Shown: piece after piece, positions 43,195 through 52,060 of the stretch
How the letters are laid out: the number at the start of each line of letters is the position of its first letter
Numbering within the stretch: position 1 is the stretch's first letter
Assembly (NCBI GenBank): GCA_041686935.1
Contig: JAWLCW010000020.1
Span: 1 to 64,000 of the forward strand
Length of the DNA: 64,000 nucleotides
DNA from: Mariniphaga sp041686935
Lineage (GTDB): Bacteria > Bacteroidota > Bacteroidia > Bacteroidales > Prolixibacteraceae
Direction of reading: 5' to 3'
Made by a program: the position numbers and the translations under genes
Notes under the pieces: generated by a model
What the model was told of the DNA's origin: nothing
Seen by the model: only the letters and a program-made list of their open reading frames with translations
Databases searched by the model: none

Positions 43195-44568
43195 ATGGAA
43201 CAAAAAACGAATGACCAGGATGTGTTACTGGTAAAAGAAAAAGATGAGAGTAAAATAAAAGCCGCAGTTGGTTTTGATAACGACGGCAAGTTAAAAACAG
43301 AACTTCCCAAACAGGCCAATGCTGCCGGTTTTTTAAAGATCGACAGGTTAGGCAATCCGTTGGAAAACTTTTTCACCAATTTCCAGCGGCAGTATCAAAA
43401 TCCAAGCGACTTCCGGTTTTTTAAAGTGCCTGCCAGCATTGTAGAGAAAACGGCCACCGTATTGGACAAGATGTTGCAAAATCCTGAAGTATCGTCCAAT
43501 AAAGAAATGCTGGACAAACACGAAGTTAAGCCGGAACAGTATCTCCAGAAAGAGCAAAAACAGGAACGATCGAACCTGATTGATGAAAACAAGGTGGACT
43601 GGGAACAACTGGAAAAGCTGGGTGTGTCGAAAGATTTTCTGAAAAACACCAAAAATCTGGAGGCCATGCTTAACTTCCGGAAATCACCGGATTTAATCCC
43701 TATCACCATCAAAACCGATAATATTACCATTCGTACCGATGCACGGTTGGCTTTTCGACAGGATGAAGACGGTAATTTTAAGGTTGCGGTCTACGCCGTA
43801 CGAAACAGACCAGAACTGGACCGCCCTTATTTTGGTGTTACGCTAACGGATGAAGATAAAAACAACCTGTTGCAAACCGGTAACGCCGGGCGCATATTTC
43901 ATCCGCAATACAAAGAAGGGGAAACAACACCGGTATTTCTTTCCATCGACAAACTGACCAATGAGCTTGTCGCCGCCCGCGCTGATAAAATAAATATCCC
44001 GGATGAAATAAAAGGAGTAAAGCTGAACGAAAGCCAGCAAAAAGAGCTGGCAGAAGGCCGGGCAATATTTGTGGAAGGTATGACAGCCCGCAGCGGAAAC
44101 GAATTCAGTGCTTGGTTACAGGTTGACGCTGATAAACGGGGTATCGGGTTCCGTTTCGAACAGCAGCGGGAACAAAAGCAAAATGTGAATGACCAAAAAC
44201 AGGTACGTATCCCCAACTCCTTGCTGGGAAAGGAGCTTACCGATGAACAACAACAAAAACTGGAGAAAAAGGAGACCATTTATGTTGCCGGTATGAAGGA
44301 CAAGGAAGGCCAGGAGTTTAATGCCTACGTAAAAATAAACGATGAGAAGTCGAAACTTGATTTTTACAAATGGAATCCTGCCAAGGCCCAAACCAAAGGG
44401 GCTGAAGTTACTCCTGACCAAAACAGCAAAACACAGGTGGCTGTGAATTCAGAAGGGAAAACCAACGAAGCCACCAAACATGTGAAAGAACCTTTGGCAA
44501 AGGAGCAGGTCAATCCCACAGAGCAACAAACAGCTAAACGAAACCGCTCCAAAGCGCATTCCGTGTAA
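43195..44568 (+). CDS. DUF4099/DUF3945-type ICE maintenance protein
   Basis: A 457-residue protein of the kind encoded in many Bacteroidota plasmids and conjugative transposons. Residues about 135-190 resemble DUF4099 (WEQLEKLGVSKDFLKNTKNLEAMLNFRKSPDLIPI). Residues about 195-400 carry two or three DUF3945-like repeats (RLAFRQDEDGNFKVAVYAVRN, LNESQQKELAEGRAIFVEGM, LTDEQQQKLEKKETIYVAGM). The end is low-complexity Lys/Gln/Thr. Its function is not known, though linkage to topoisomerase or helicase genes suggests DNA handling. It opens the rightward three-gene maintenance block; a hairpin (44592-44628) with a short T-run follows. Confidence 0.75.
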   Translation: MEQKTNDQDVLLVKEKDESKIKAAVGFDNDGKLKTELPKQANAAGFLKIDRLGNPLENFFTNFQRQYQNPSDFRFFKVPASIVEKTATVLDKMLQNPEVSSNKEMLDKHEVKPEQYLQKEQKQERSNLIDENKVDWEQLEKLGVSKDFLKNTKNLEAMLNFRKSPDLIPITIKTDNITIRTDARLAFRQDEDGNFKVAVYAVRNRPELDRPYFGVTLTDEDKNNLLQTGNAGRIFHPQYKEGETTPVFLSIDKLTNELVAARADKINIPDEIKGVKLNESQQKELAEGRAIFVEGMTARSGNEFSAWLQVDADKRGIGFRFEQQREQKQNVNDQKQVRIPNSLLGKELTDEQQQKLEKKETIYVAGMKDKEGQEFNAYVKINDEKSKLDFYKWNPAKAQTKGAEVTPDQNSKTQVAVNSEGKTNEATKHVKEPLAKEQVNPTEQQTAKRNRSKAHSV

Positions 44569-44661
44569 AAGTTTCTATGTGTGAATAATTCAAGGCGTTC
44601 AGGATTTATACCCTGGGCGTCTTTTTATCATTTAATTTTTAACATCAAAACTCAGAAAGTC

Positions 44662-45099
44662 ATGAACAATAGCTTTCAGGAATTATCCTGGTTCAAACTG
44701 TCGCTTTTGCATTTTTTATACGAAAGTCATCCCGAGTTAACCGACGACGCAGATTTACTCCATACCCGTAGCGACCTTGCTTCAAAAACTTATTCCGAAG
44801 CCGTAAAAAACGGGCACAAACAGCAAGAAGCGGAAGAACTGGCGCTTAAAGATCTGTATCGGGGACTTCACTTCTCCAAACACGATACTTTGGTAACTAT
44901 TCTCTGGAATGAATTTTCCAGAGAGGTTCCCATGGGACTGGCAAAAGAATTTGCCATCGAATTACTTCCGAAAGTCAGGCATGTTTTTTCCAAATATAAG
45001 TTGGACGATGAGTTTGCATTTAGCCCGAATTTTAACGGTTTATACACGGAATTAACCGGAGCAATTTCAATCTGGCTGGAAGATCATGAGCTTCAGTAA
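44662..45099 (+). CDS. DUF1896-type protein
   Basis: A 145-residue helical protein resembling DUF1896. Its opening SFQELSWFKLSLLHFLYESHPELTDD and the segment RSDLASKTYSEAVKNGHKQQEAEELALKDLYRGLHFSKHDTLVTIL are typical. An upstream GTG would extend the frame across a hairpin, so I start at the ATG at 44662. It overlaps the methylase-helicase start by 14 bp. Proteins of this family nearly always precede that large gene, so they probably act together in DNA modification or entry. Confidence 0.78.
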   Translation: MNNSFQELSWFKLSLLHFLYESHPELTDDADLLHTRSDLASKTYSEAVKNGHKQQEAEELALKDLYRGLHFSKHDTLVTILWNEFSREVPMGLAKEFAIELLPKVRHVFSKYKLDDEFAFSPNFNGLYTELTGAISIWLEDHELQ

Positions 45100-48000
45100 A
45101 GAAAAACACCTTCGGGCAAATATTGAGGCGTTAAAACTTGTCTTTCAGCTTGAAAGAGAGAAACGAAGCCCGGCAAACGAAGAACAGGAAGCCCTGAAAC
45201 AGTACTCCAGTTTCGGGGCTTTAAAATGTATCCTTAATCCGGCGGAAAGCCTTTCCGACATTGTACATTGGCCAAACTCGGAAATTGGGTTATTTCCTTT
45301 GGTTACTGAATTGCATGATATATTAAAAAACAACGCTCAATCAGAACAGCAGTACAAGCAATATGTAAACCGTCTGAAGAATTCCATCCTGACCGCCTTT
45401 TACACGCCTCCTGAAATTGTAAAGGTTCTTGCCGAAACATTAAAACAAAGCCAGTTAACTCCCGGAAGTTTTCTCGATCCATCTGCCGGATTGGGCGCTT
45501 TTATCACAGCATTTAAAAATCAAAACGAAGAACTGTCAGTAACCGGCTTTGAAAAGGATTTACTGACCGGCAAAATATTATCCAAACTTTATCCCAATGA
45601 TAAAATAAGGAGTACTGGTTTTGAAGAAATTGAAAGCATCTATAATAACCATTTCGATGTGGTTTCTTCCAACATTCCGTTTGGTGATGTGGCAGTTTTT
45701 GATGTTTCTTTTTTGAAAAGCACGGATAAGGTCAGACAGCAGGCATCCCGGAGTATTCACAATTATTTCTTTTTAAAAGGAATGGATACACTCCGTGAAG
45801 GTGGAATTCTGGCTTTTATTACCTCACAGGGAGTAATGAATTCTCTGAAAAATGAACCGGTGCGTCAATGGCTAATGGATAACAGCCGCTTGGTTTCGGC
45901 AGTCCGGCTACCCAACAACCTTTTCAGTGAATATGCGGGAACCGAAGTGGGCAGCGACCTGATAATACTTCAAAAAGAATCAGGTAAAAACCAGTTAACA
46001 CAAAAAGAAAAAGATTTTGTTCAGAGTGATAAGCTTTCGAGCGGAGTATTCAACAACAGCTATTTCAACAATTTTCATCGGGTGGTTCACACGGAAGGAT
46101 TTATTGATACCGATCCATACGGAAAACTGGCGCAGGTTTTTATTCATAAAGACGGAATCCAGGGAATTGCTTCGGATTTGAAGAAAATGCTGGAAGATGA
46201 TTTCCGGGAAAAACTCGATGTTGAGTTGTTTCAAAAACATACTTCCGACAGAAAGTCGATATCAGTTCCATCTCCTGACAAAACCGGGGAGAAAGCAAAT
46301 CAACCGGAACTAACTCTTTATGATCTCTTTGGTCTCAGCCAGGAAGAACGCATCCAGCATAAATCTGTCCGGAGAAGAAATTCTCTAAAACCCAAAAACA
46401 AACAACTAAATCTATTCTCCCAACCGAATCCGGTAAACGGAAAGAAAAACAAAGAGATCATTACTCCCATTCCAGATATCAGACCATTTAGTGGAGAGCT
46501 ATACAGCCATCTCAGAACCGGTTCACTGGTAAAAGACCAAAACCAGCTTGGTTTTTTAAAGGATCGTGACAGAAATACGACAACATTCGAGCGGTTAAAA
46601 TTGAGTCCGGTGCAGGAGGCGAAAGCTTTACTTTTTATCCAAATCAGGGATTCTTACCATCAACTGTATAACAACGAGGCAGAAAGTTTAAATGAAGATG
46701 CGGCAAACCGCCGCCAACTAAATGATTACTATGATACTTTTTTTCAGAAGTATGGAAATCTGAACGATTCCAAAAACCTGGGGCTGTTGAAAATGGACTC
46801 CGGGTCCAATGAAGTGCTCGCACTCGAACGTGTTGTAAACGGAGAACTGGTAAAAGCCGATATTTTTCACCAGCCTGTTGCTTTTAATGTCAGGGAACTG
46901 GAGCAAGTGGAAACTTCGGAAGAAGCGCTTGCCGCTTCACTGAATAAATTCGGGGAAGTAAGAATGGATTACATGTTGTCCCTGCTGGATGAAAAAAGTC
47001 GGGAAGAACTGGTTCAGGAACTTCATGAAAAGATATATTTTAACCCGCTTATCCAAAATTATGAAGTAGCGGACAAGTTTATTGCCGGAAATGTTGTTGA
47101 GAAAGTTAAAAACATTGAAGACTACCTCTCACGACATTCCAATGATATTGCGGCACAGGAATCTTTAAAAGCCCTTCAAGATTCAATCCCTGAACCTATC
47201 TCATTTGAAGAACTGGATTTCAATTTTGGAGAACGGTGGATTCCTGCAAACATTTACAGCCAGTATGCCTCTCACCTGTTTAAAACCGGGGTGGATATTC
47301 ACTATTCCCCGTCTGTTGATGAATTTTCGGTAAAAGCCCAATTTTCCAACGCCAATATTTACGAGAAATACGCTGTCAAGTCGCAAAGCCGTTTATATGA
47401 TGGAATTGCCCTGATGAAAAATGCGCTTGTAAACACAACGCCCAATATCACCAAAAAGATCTTTGTTGACGACAAAGAAGTAAAAGTCAGGGACAGTGAA
47501 GCCATTCAACTGGCCAACAGCAAAATCGATGAAATACGAAACGGTTTTACCGACTGGCTGAATGAACAAAGTCCGAAGTTCAAACAAAATCTGGCCGGAT
47601 TATACAACTCGACATATAATTGTTATGTGCGACCAAAATACGATGGTTCGCACCAGTCTTTTCCCGGCCTTGATTTAAAGGCACTGGGAATACCCAACCT
47701 TTATTCGAGCCAGAAAGATGCCATCTGGATGTTGAAACAAAACGGGGGTGGCATCTGCGATCATGAAGTAGGTTCCGGCAAAACGCTGATTATGTGCTGT
47801 GCTGCTTATGAAATGAAACGTTTACAACTGGCCAATAAACCGATGATAGTTGGACTGAAAGCCAACATCCATGAAATCTCCCAAACCTTTCGAACGGCCT
47901 ATCCACATGCAAAAATTCTTTATCCGGGGAAACAAGACTTTACCCCGGCAAAACGCATAAAGATTTTCAATGAAATAAAAAACAATTCCTGGGATGCAGT

Positions 48001-50311
48001 CATTTTAACCCATGAACAGTTTGGAATGATACCCCAGTCCCCCGAAGTGCAGCAGCAGATTTTACGGGCAGAACTGGACAGTGTGGAAGAAAATCTCGAA
48101 ATTGTTAAAAGGCAGGAAGGCGAAGTTTCGCGGGGAATGCTGAAAGGACTGATTAAACGTCAACAAAATCTTGAAGTAAAATTGAAAACCATCACACATG
48201 ATATTGAGGACAGAAAAGATGACGTAGTGGATTTTAAAAAGATAGGGATAGACCACTTATTTGTAGATGAGAGCCACCGGTTTAAAAATTTGATGTTTAA
48301 CACCCGTCACGACAGGGTTGCAGGAATGGGAAATCCGCAGGGCAGTCAACGTGCATTAAATATGCTGTTTGCCATTCGAACGATTCAGGAACGAACCGGA
48401 AAAGATTTGGGAGCAACTTTTTTGTCGGGGACGACCATTTCCAATTCCCTGACCGAATTGTTCCTCATATTTAAATATCTCCGGCCAAAAGAGATGGAAC
48501 GCCAGCAGATTAAAACCTTTGACGCCTGGGCTGCCGTTTATGCAAAAAAGACAACTGATTATGAATTTTCGGTGACCAATGAAATTGTTCAAAAAGAACG
48601 GTTCCGGTATTTCATAAAAGTTCCTGAACTGGCAACTTTTTATAATGAAATTACTGATTACCGCACAGCAAAAGATATTGGCATTGACCGGCCCGAAAAA
48701 AATGAAATTCTGCATAACATCCCTCCGACACCGCAACAGGAAGAATTTATCCGGAAACTGGTAATATTCGCCAAAAACGGCGATGCAACAATTTTGGGCA
48801 GGGCGCCACTCTCTGAGCGCGAAGAAAAGGCCAAAATGTTGATTGCAACCGACTATGCCCGAAAAATGAGTCTGGACATGCGGATGATAAGCCCCCACTA
48901 TGATGACCATGTGGATAACAAAGCTTCGCATTGCGCTGCCCGGATAGCTGCATATTACAGGCAGTATAACGACTATAAAGGAACCCAGTTTGTATTTTCT
49001 GATTTGGGAACTTACAAACCCGGCAAATGGACGCCTTACAGTGAAATTAAACGAAAGCTTGTTGAAGACCATCGCATTCCGGCCCACGAAATACGGTTTA
49101 TCCAGGAAGCTAAAACAGAAAAGGCGAGAAAAAATATTATTGAAGCAATGAACGAAGGACGCATCCGGGTGCTGTTTGGTTCCACAGATATGCTGGGAAC
49201 CGGTGTGAATGCACAAAAACGCGCAGTCGCTATCCACCATCTCGATTCTCCCTGGAGACCATCGGATTTGGAACAGCGGGAAGGTCGGGCCATCCGAAAA
49301 GGCAACGAGATTGCCAAGTTTTTTGCAGAAAACAAAGTGGATGTAATTATTTATGCAGTGGAGAAAAGCCTGGATTCGTATAAATTCAATCTGTTGCATA
49401 ACAAACAACTTTTTATCCGTCAGTTAAAAACGAATAACCTTGGAAAAAGAACTATCGACGAAGGGAGTATGGATGAAAAATCGGGCATGAGCTTTTCAGA
49501 GTATGTTGCCATTCTTTCCGGTAATACCGACCTGCTTGAAAAAGCCAAACTGGAAAAACAAATCACGGTTCTGGAGAGCGAAAAACAGGCTTTTAACCGG
49601 AGCAAGGCAACTGCCCGTTTCAGGCTGGAAAATATTCAGCAAAGTATTGATTCAAATAATGAAATGATTTCCCGGATGCAAAAAGATTTGGATTTACTTC
49701 GCAACAGAGTCATGAGGGACGATTCAGGAAACGTTCTTAATCTGGTTCAGTTGGATGGAGTAAAAGGTTCCGACCCCAAAATAATCGGGACAAAACTGAA
49801 TGAAATTAACGAAATCGTCCAAACGAATGAGGAATACAGAAAAATCGGGAGCCTGTATGAATTTAATCTTCTTGTCAAAACCGAAGCAAGCATGAAGGAT
49901 GGTTTTGATTTTAAAGAAAACCGCTTTTTTGTTGAAGGTGAAAGCGGAATAAAATATACTTACAATAACGGACATCTTGCCAAAGACCCGAAACTGGCTA
50001 CTGCCAGTTTTCTAAAAGCGTTGGAACGTATTCCGATTTTGGTTGATAATCACAAAAGGCAGTTAGAAAAATCAGCCCAAGATATTCCGGTTTTGCAAGA
50101 AGTGGTAAATAACCATTGGAGAAAAGAAGATGAACTCAGAAAACTAAAAAGTGATATGGCCGCGCTGTCCAGGAAAATTCAAATGACAATTGGTGAACAT
50201 TCAACAGATACAAATGGGCAAAACAGTAATGGATCCTCTCAAAATCTCCACGTTTCCCCAGAAAAGAATATGGTTGAAGTAGCTGAAATAAAAGCACAAT
50301 TCAGAGTCTGA
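45086..50311 (+). CDS. Giant N6-methylase/SF2-helicase fusion (DarB-like)
   Basis: A 1741-residue protein that joins two enzymes. An adenine-methylase core has FLDPSAGLGAFITAF (about 131-145) and SSNIPFGD (about 194-201, in the place of NPPY/F). A superfamily-2 helicase has CDHEVGSGKTLIMCC (about 891-905), HLFVDESHRFKN (about 1055-1066), FLSGTTISNS, and DLEQREGRAIRKGNE near 1391. A coiled-coil tail closes it. Related proteins are common in Bacteroidota conjugative elements, and phage P1 DarB, of similar build, protects incoming DNA from type I restriction. It may do the same here, or aid transfer replication. It ends 25 bp before the convergent HTH gene. Confidence 0.85.
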   Translation: MSFSKEKHLRANIEALKLVFQLEREKRSPANEEQEALKQYSSFGALKCILNPAESLSDIVHWPNSEIGLFPLVTELHDILKNNAQSEQQYKQYVNRLKNSILTAFYTPPEIVKVLAETLKQSQLTPGSFLDPSAGLGAFITAFKNQNEELSVTGFEKDLLTGKILSKLYPNDKIRSTGFEEIESIYNNHFDVVSSNIPFGDVAVFDVSFLKSTDKVRQQASRSIHNYFFLKGMDTLREGGILAFITSQGVMNSLKNEPVRQWLMDNSRLVSAVRLPNNLFSEYAGTEVGSDLIILQKESGKNQLTQKEKDFVQSDKLSSGVFNNSYFNNFHRVVHTEGFIDTDPYGKLAQVFIHKDGIQGIASDLKKMLEDDFREKLDVELFQKHTSDRKSISVPSPDKTGEKANQPELTLYDLFGLSQEERIQHKSVRRRNSLKPKNKQLNLFSQPNPVNGKKNKEIITPIPDIRPFSGELYSHLRTGSLVKDQNQLGFLKDRDRNTTTFERLKLSPVQEAKALLFIQIRDSYHQLYNNEAESLNEDAANRRQLNDYYDTFFQKYGNLNDSKNLGLLKMDSGSNEVLALERVVNGELVKADIFHQPVAFNVRELEQVETSEEALAASLNKFGEVRMDYMLSLLDEKSREELVQELHEKIYFNPLIQNYEVADKFIAGNVVEKVKNIEDYLSRHSNDIAAQESLKALQDSIPEPISFEELDFNFGERWIPANIYSQYASHLFKTGVDIHYSPSVDEFSVKAQFSNANIYEKYAVKSQSRLYDGIALMKNALVNTTPNITKKIFVDDKEVKVRDSEAIQLANSKIDEIRNGFTDWLNEQSPKFKQNLAGLYNSTYNCYVRPKYDGSHQSFPGLDLKALGIPNLYSSQKDAIWMLKQNGGGICDHEVGSGKTLIMCCAAYEMKRLQLANKPMIVGLKANIHEISQTFRTAYPHAKILYPGKQDFTPAKRIKIFNEIKNNSWDAVILTHEQFGMIPQSPEVQQQILRAELDSVEENLEIVKRQEGEVSRGMLKGLIKRQQNLEVKLKTITHDIEDRKDDVVDFKKIGIDHLFVDESHRFKNLMFNTRHDRVAGMGNPQGSQRALNMLFAIRTIQERTGKDLGATFLSGTTISNSLTELFLIFKYLRPKEMERQQIKTFDAWAAVYAKKTTDYEFSVTNEIVQKERFRYFIKVPELATFYNEITDYRTAKDIGIDRPEKNEILHNIPPTPQQEEFIRKLVIFAKNGDATILGRAPLSEREEKAKMLIATDYARKMSLDMRMISPHYDDHVDNKASHCAARIAAYYRQYNDYKGTQFVFSDLGTYKPGKWTPYSEIKRKLVEDHRIPAHEIRFIQEAKTEKARKNIIEAMNEGRIRVLFGSTDMLGTGVNAQKRAVAIHHLDSPWRPSDLEQREGRAIRKGNEIAKFFAENKVDVIIYAVEKSLDSYKFNLLHNKQLFIRQLKTNNLGKRTIDEGSMDEKSGMSFSEYVAILSGNTDLLEKAKLEKQITVLESEKQAFNRSKATARFRLENIQQSIDSNNEMISRMQKDLDLLRNRVMRDDSGNVLNLVQLDGVKGSDPKIIGTKLNEINEIVQTNEEYRKIGSLYEFNLLVKTEASMKDGFDFKENRFFVEGESGIKYTYNNGHLAKDPKLATASFLKALERIPILVDNHKRQLEKSAQDIPVLQEVVNNHWRKEDELRKLKSDMAALSRKIQMTIGEHSTDTNGQNSNGSSQNLHVSPEKNMVEVAEIKAQFRV

Positions 50312-50336
50312 ATTTTTAAGAACAAGGTGGCTTGTT

Positions 50337-50621
50337 TTAAGTTTTTGAAAATCCATTTTGGATAAATTTATGAACATCAGATTCAAGGTAATACGTTTTT
50401 TTGCCAATTCGTTTATAGGGTAATTTGCCGGAACTGCGAAATCTTTGCAACGTTCTTTTGCTGACTTTTAAAAGCAGGCAAAGGTCCTGATTATCCAACA
50501 GGACTTCATCATTAATTTTATTCTCTGTGTTGGAAAGTTTGTCAATTTTCCTGTTTACCGTTTCAAAATGGGCAACAAGGCGGTTCATCCAATAATCAAA
50601 TTTTCGTTCTTCGATAAACAT
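50337..50621 (-). CDS. HTH protein, excisionase-like
   Basis: A 94-residue protein. Its C-terminal half, DEVLLDNQDLCLLLKVSKRTLQRFRSSGKLPYKRIGKKTYYLESDVHKFI, is the helix-turn-helix/excisionase-type DNA-binding domain common in Bacteroidota mobile elements. The N-terminal half is a predicted helix (YWMNRLVAHFETVNRKIDKL) that may dimerise it. The frame extends 47 codons upstream, but the ATG at 50621 gives the normal size of this family. Such proteins regulate excision or transfer genes. It lies just downstream of the RteC-like gene on the same strand. Confidence 0.75.
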   Translation of the reverse strand: MFIEERKFDYWMNRLVAHFETVNRKIDKLSNTENKINDEVLLDNQDLCLLLKVSKRTLQRFRSSGKLPYKRIGKKTYYLESDVHKFIQNGFSKT

Positions 50622-50748
50622 GGGAATGAATTTTATTTTAATCCTGGAAACAAAGAAACGACGTAACAAAAGGCGCCACAAGTCCAATATTTTGTTGTAC
50701 CCTTTTTGGAACCCTGGAATTCCGCATAAATAATGACGTTTAAAAATG

Positions 50749-51963
50749 TCAATATTCCTCAATCTTTTTAATAATCCGTTGCAGGGTTTGAATGGCTATT
50801 TGTTTGTCCCTTTCTTCAGCGACATATGATTTACTGCGCATTCCATCGTATGAAAGGTCTTTTTTATAAGGAGTCGATAAATTTGGAACGATGGTTTTAA
50901 AAACTTCGCTCATTGATTTGGCAATCAATATTCGTAATTCGTCAGCCGCTCTTATTATCAATCCGGTTTGGTCGGTTGAAAGGGCACACGTGACTTTTTG
51001 TTTGGGCTTCTCAGATAGAACATTTTGTGTACTTAAATTTGTTGCCCTGACTGAGAAATACCTCTTTTTTTCGAGATATAATAATTCATGGTGAAACCAA
51101 TTGGATAGGGACTTTTTTAAATCAGGCAGTTTGGGATTGAAAACTACATTCGTCTTCTTTGATAACTGTTTAAATGATTTGAAAAAGAACAGCAACCGTT
51201 CTATTTTATCGTCCCTTTTTTCACAACTGTTGATTTCATTCGTTAGCCTTTGAGTAAGATTATCGAAATATCGCCTGCTGTTAAAATTCATATAGATTAT
51301 CAATTCATCGAGTGTAGAAAAAATTTTACTGCTCTCTGAATACTCTATTTGCTCCATCTCCAAACACAATTCTTTAACATACTCAATCTCCTGAAAAGTA
51401 AATGAATGTTCGTCCGGTGGACAATTGAGAAAATTTTTTAGAACCTGAATTGTAATATCTGATGCCGGTTTAAATGCCGGATAATTGTTTAATTGCTGTT
51501 CAATCATATTTATTCTCGTTAAAAGCTCCTTCCTGACGGGATTAAGGTAAGCTATTGGCAAACGTTTCCGGTTATCCAAATAGTTTCCGAACCGGTCTTC
51601 TATCAGAAAAAGTATTTCATTGGTACAGTCAATAACCTCTTCTGAAATTTCTTTAAGTTGAGAATATCCCGAATTTTGAATTTGATTTTTCATGGCCTGG
51701 TCTAACAACACAATTAGACTGGAATAATAAAGTTTTACAGTAGTTTTGATTTTTGATTCATCGTCGATTTTGAAGACCAGGTTTTTAATTAAAGTCATCA
51801 CCTTGTTCTTTTCATCATCAATACTATTTCGATGCAATGCTATGTCTTCGAATTGCAACAATGTAACATCGGTTTTTTCGGGGTTTAATGTTACAGAAAT
51901 CAAAGTATCCAACCATTCCAAAACGTATCCTTCGCCCATAATCCTCACTTTGAAATATGACAA
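50749..51963 (-). CDS. rteC: RteC-like regulator
   Basis: A 404-residue helical protein. Its C-terminal half (DELIIYMNFNSRRYFDNLTQRLTNEINSC, FFFKSFKQLSKKTNVVFNPKLPDLKKSLSNWFHHELLYLEKK) resembles the RteC domain of Bacteroides conjugative transposons. In CTnDOT, RteC is a DNA-binding activator needed for excision. The last 130 residues (after about 275) are an extra basic segment ending in IQTLQRIIKKIEEY. The position next to the HTH gene and the sensor kinase recalls the rteA-rteB-rteC arrangement. The family match is from memory, so RteC-like is used with moderate trust. Confidence 0.6.
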   Translation of the reverse strand: MSYFKVRIMGEGYVLEWLDTLISVTLNPEKTDVTLLQFEDIALHRNSIDDEKNKVMTLIKNLVFKIDDESKIKTTVKLYYSSLIVLLDQAMKNQIQNSGYSQLKEISEEVIDCTNEILFLIEDRFGNYLDNRKRLPIAYLNPVRKELLTRINMIEQQLNNYPAFKPASDITIQVLKNFLNCPPDEHSFTFQEIEYVKELCLEMEQIEYSESSKIFSTLDELIIYMNFNSRRYFDNLTQRLTNEINSCEKRDDKIERLLFFFKSFKQLSKKTNVVFNPKLPDLKKSLSNWFHHELLYLEKKRYFSVRATNLSTQNVLSEKPKQKVTCALSTDQTGLIIRAADELRILIAKSMSEVFKTIVPNLSTPYKKDLSYDGMRSKSYVAEERDKQIAIQTLQRIIKKIEEY

Positions 51964-52060
51964 ACACTGTCAACTCCAAAATTCGGATAATTAAGTCTGA
52001 AAATGATACGTAGTTTATATTACTTTCCTACGAATAAATAAGTATTTTTCTTATTAACTG

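Noticed and set aside
48356..49408. A 350-codon open frame on the minus strand
   Set aside because: It lies wholly inside the methylase-helicase gene, whose helicase motifs are clear; the product is Phe/Cys/His-rich with no domain, as shadow frames are.
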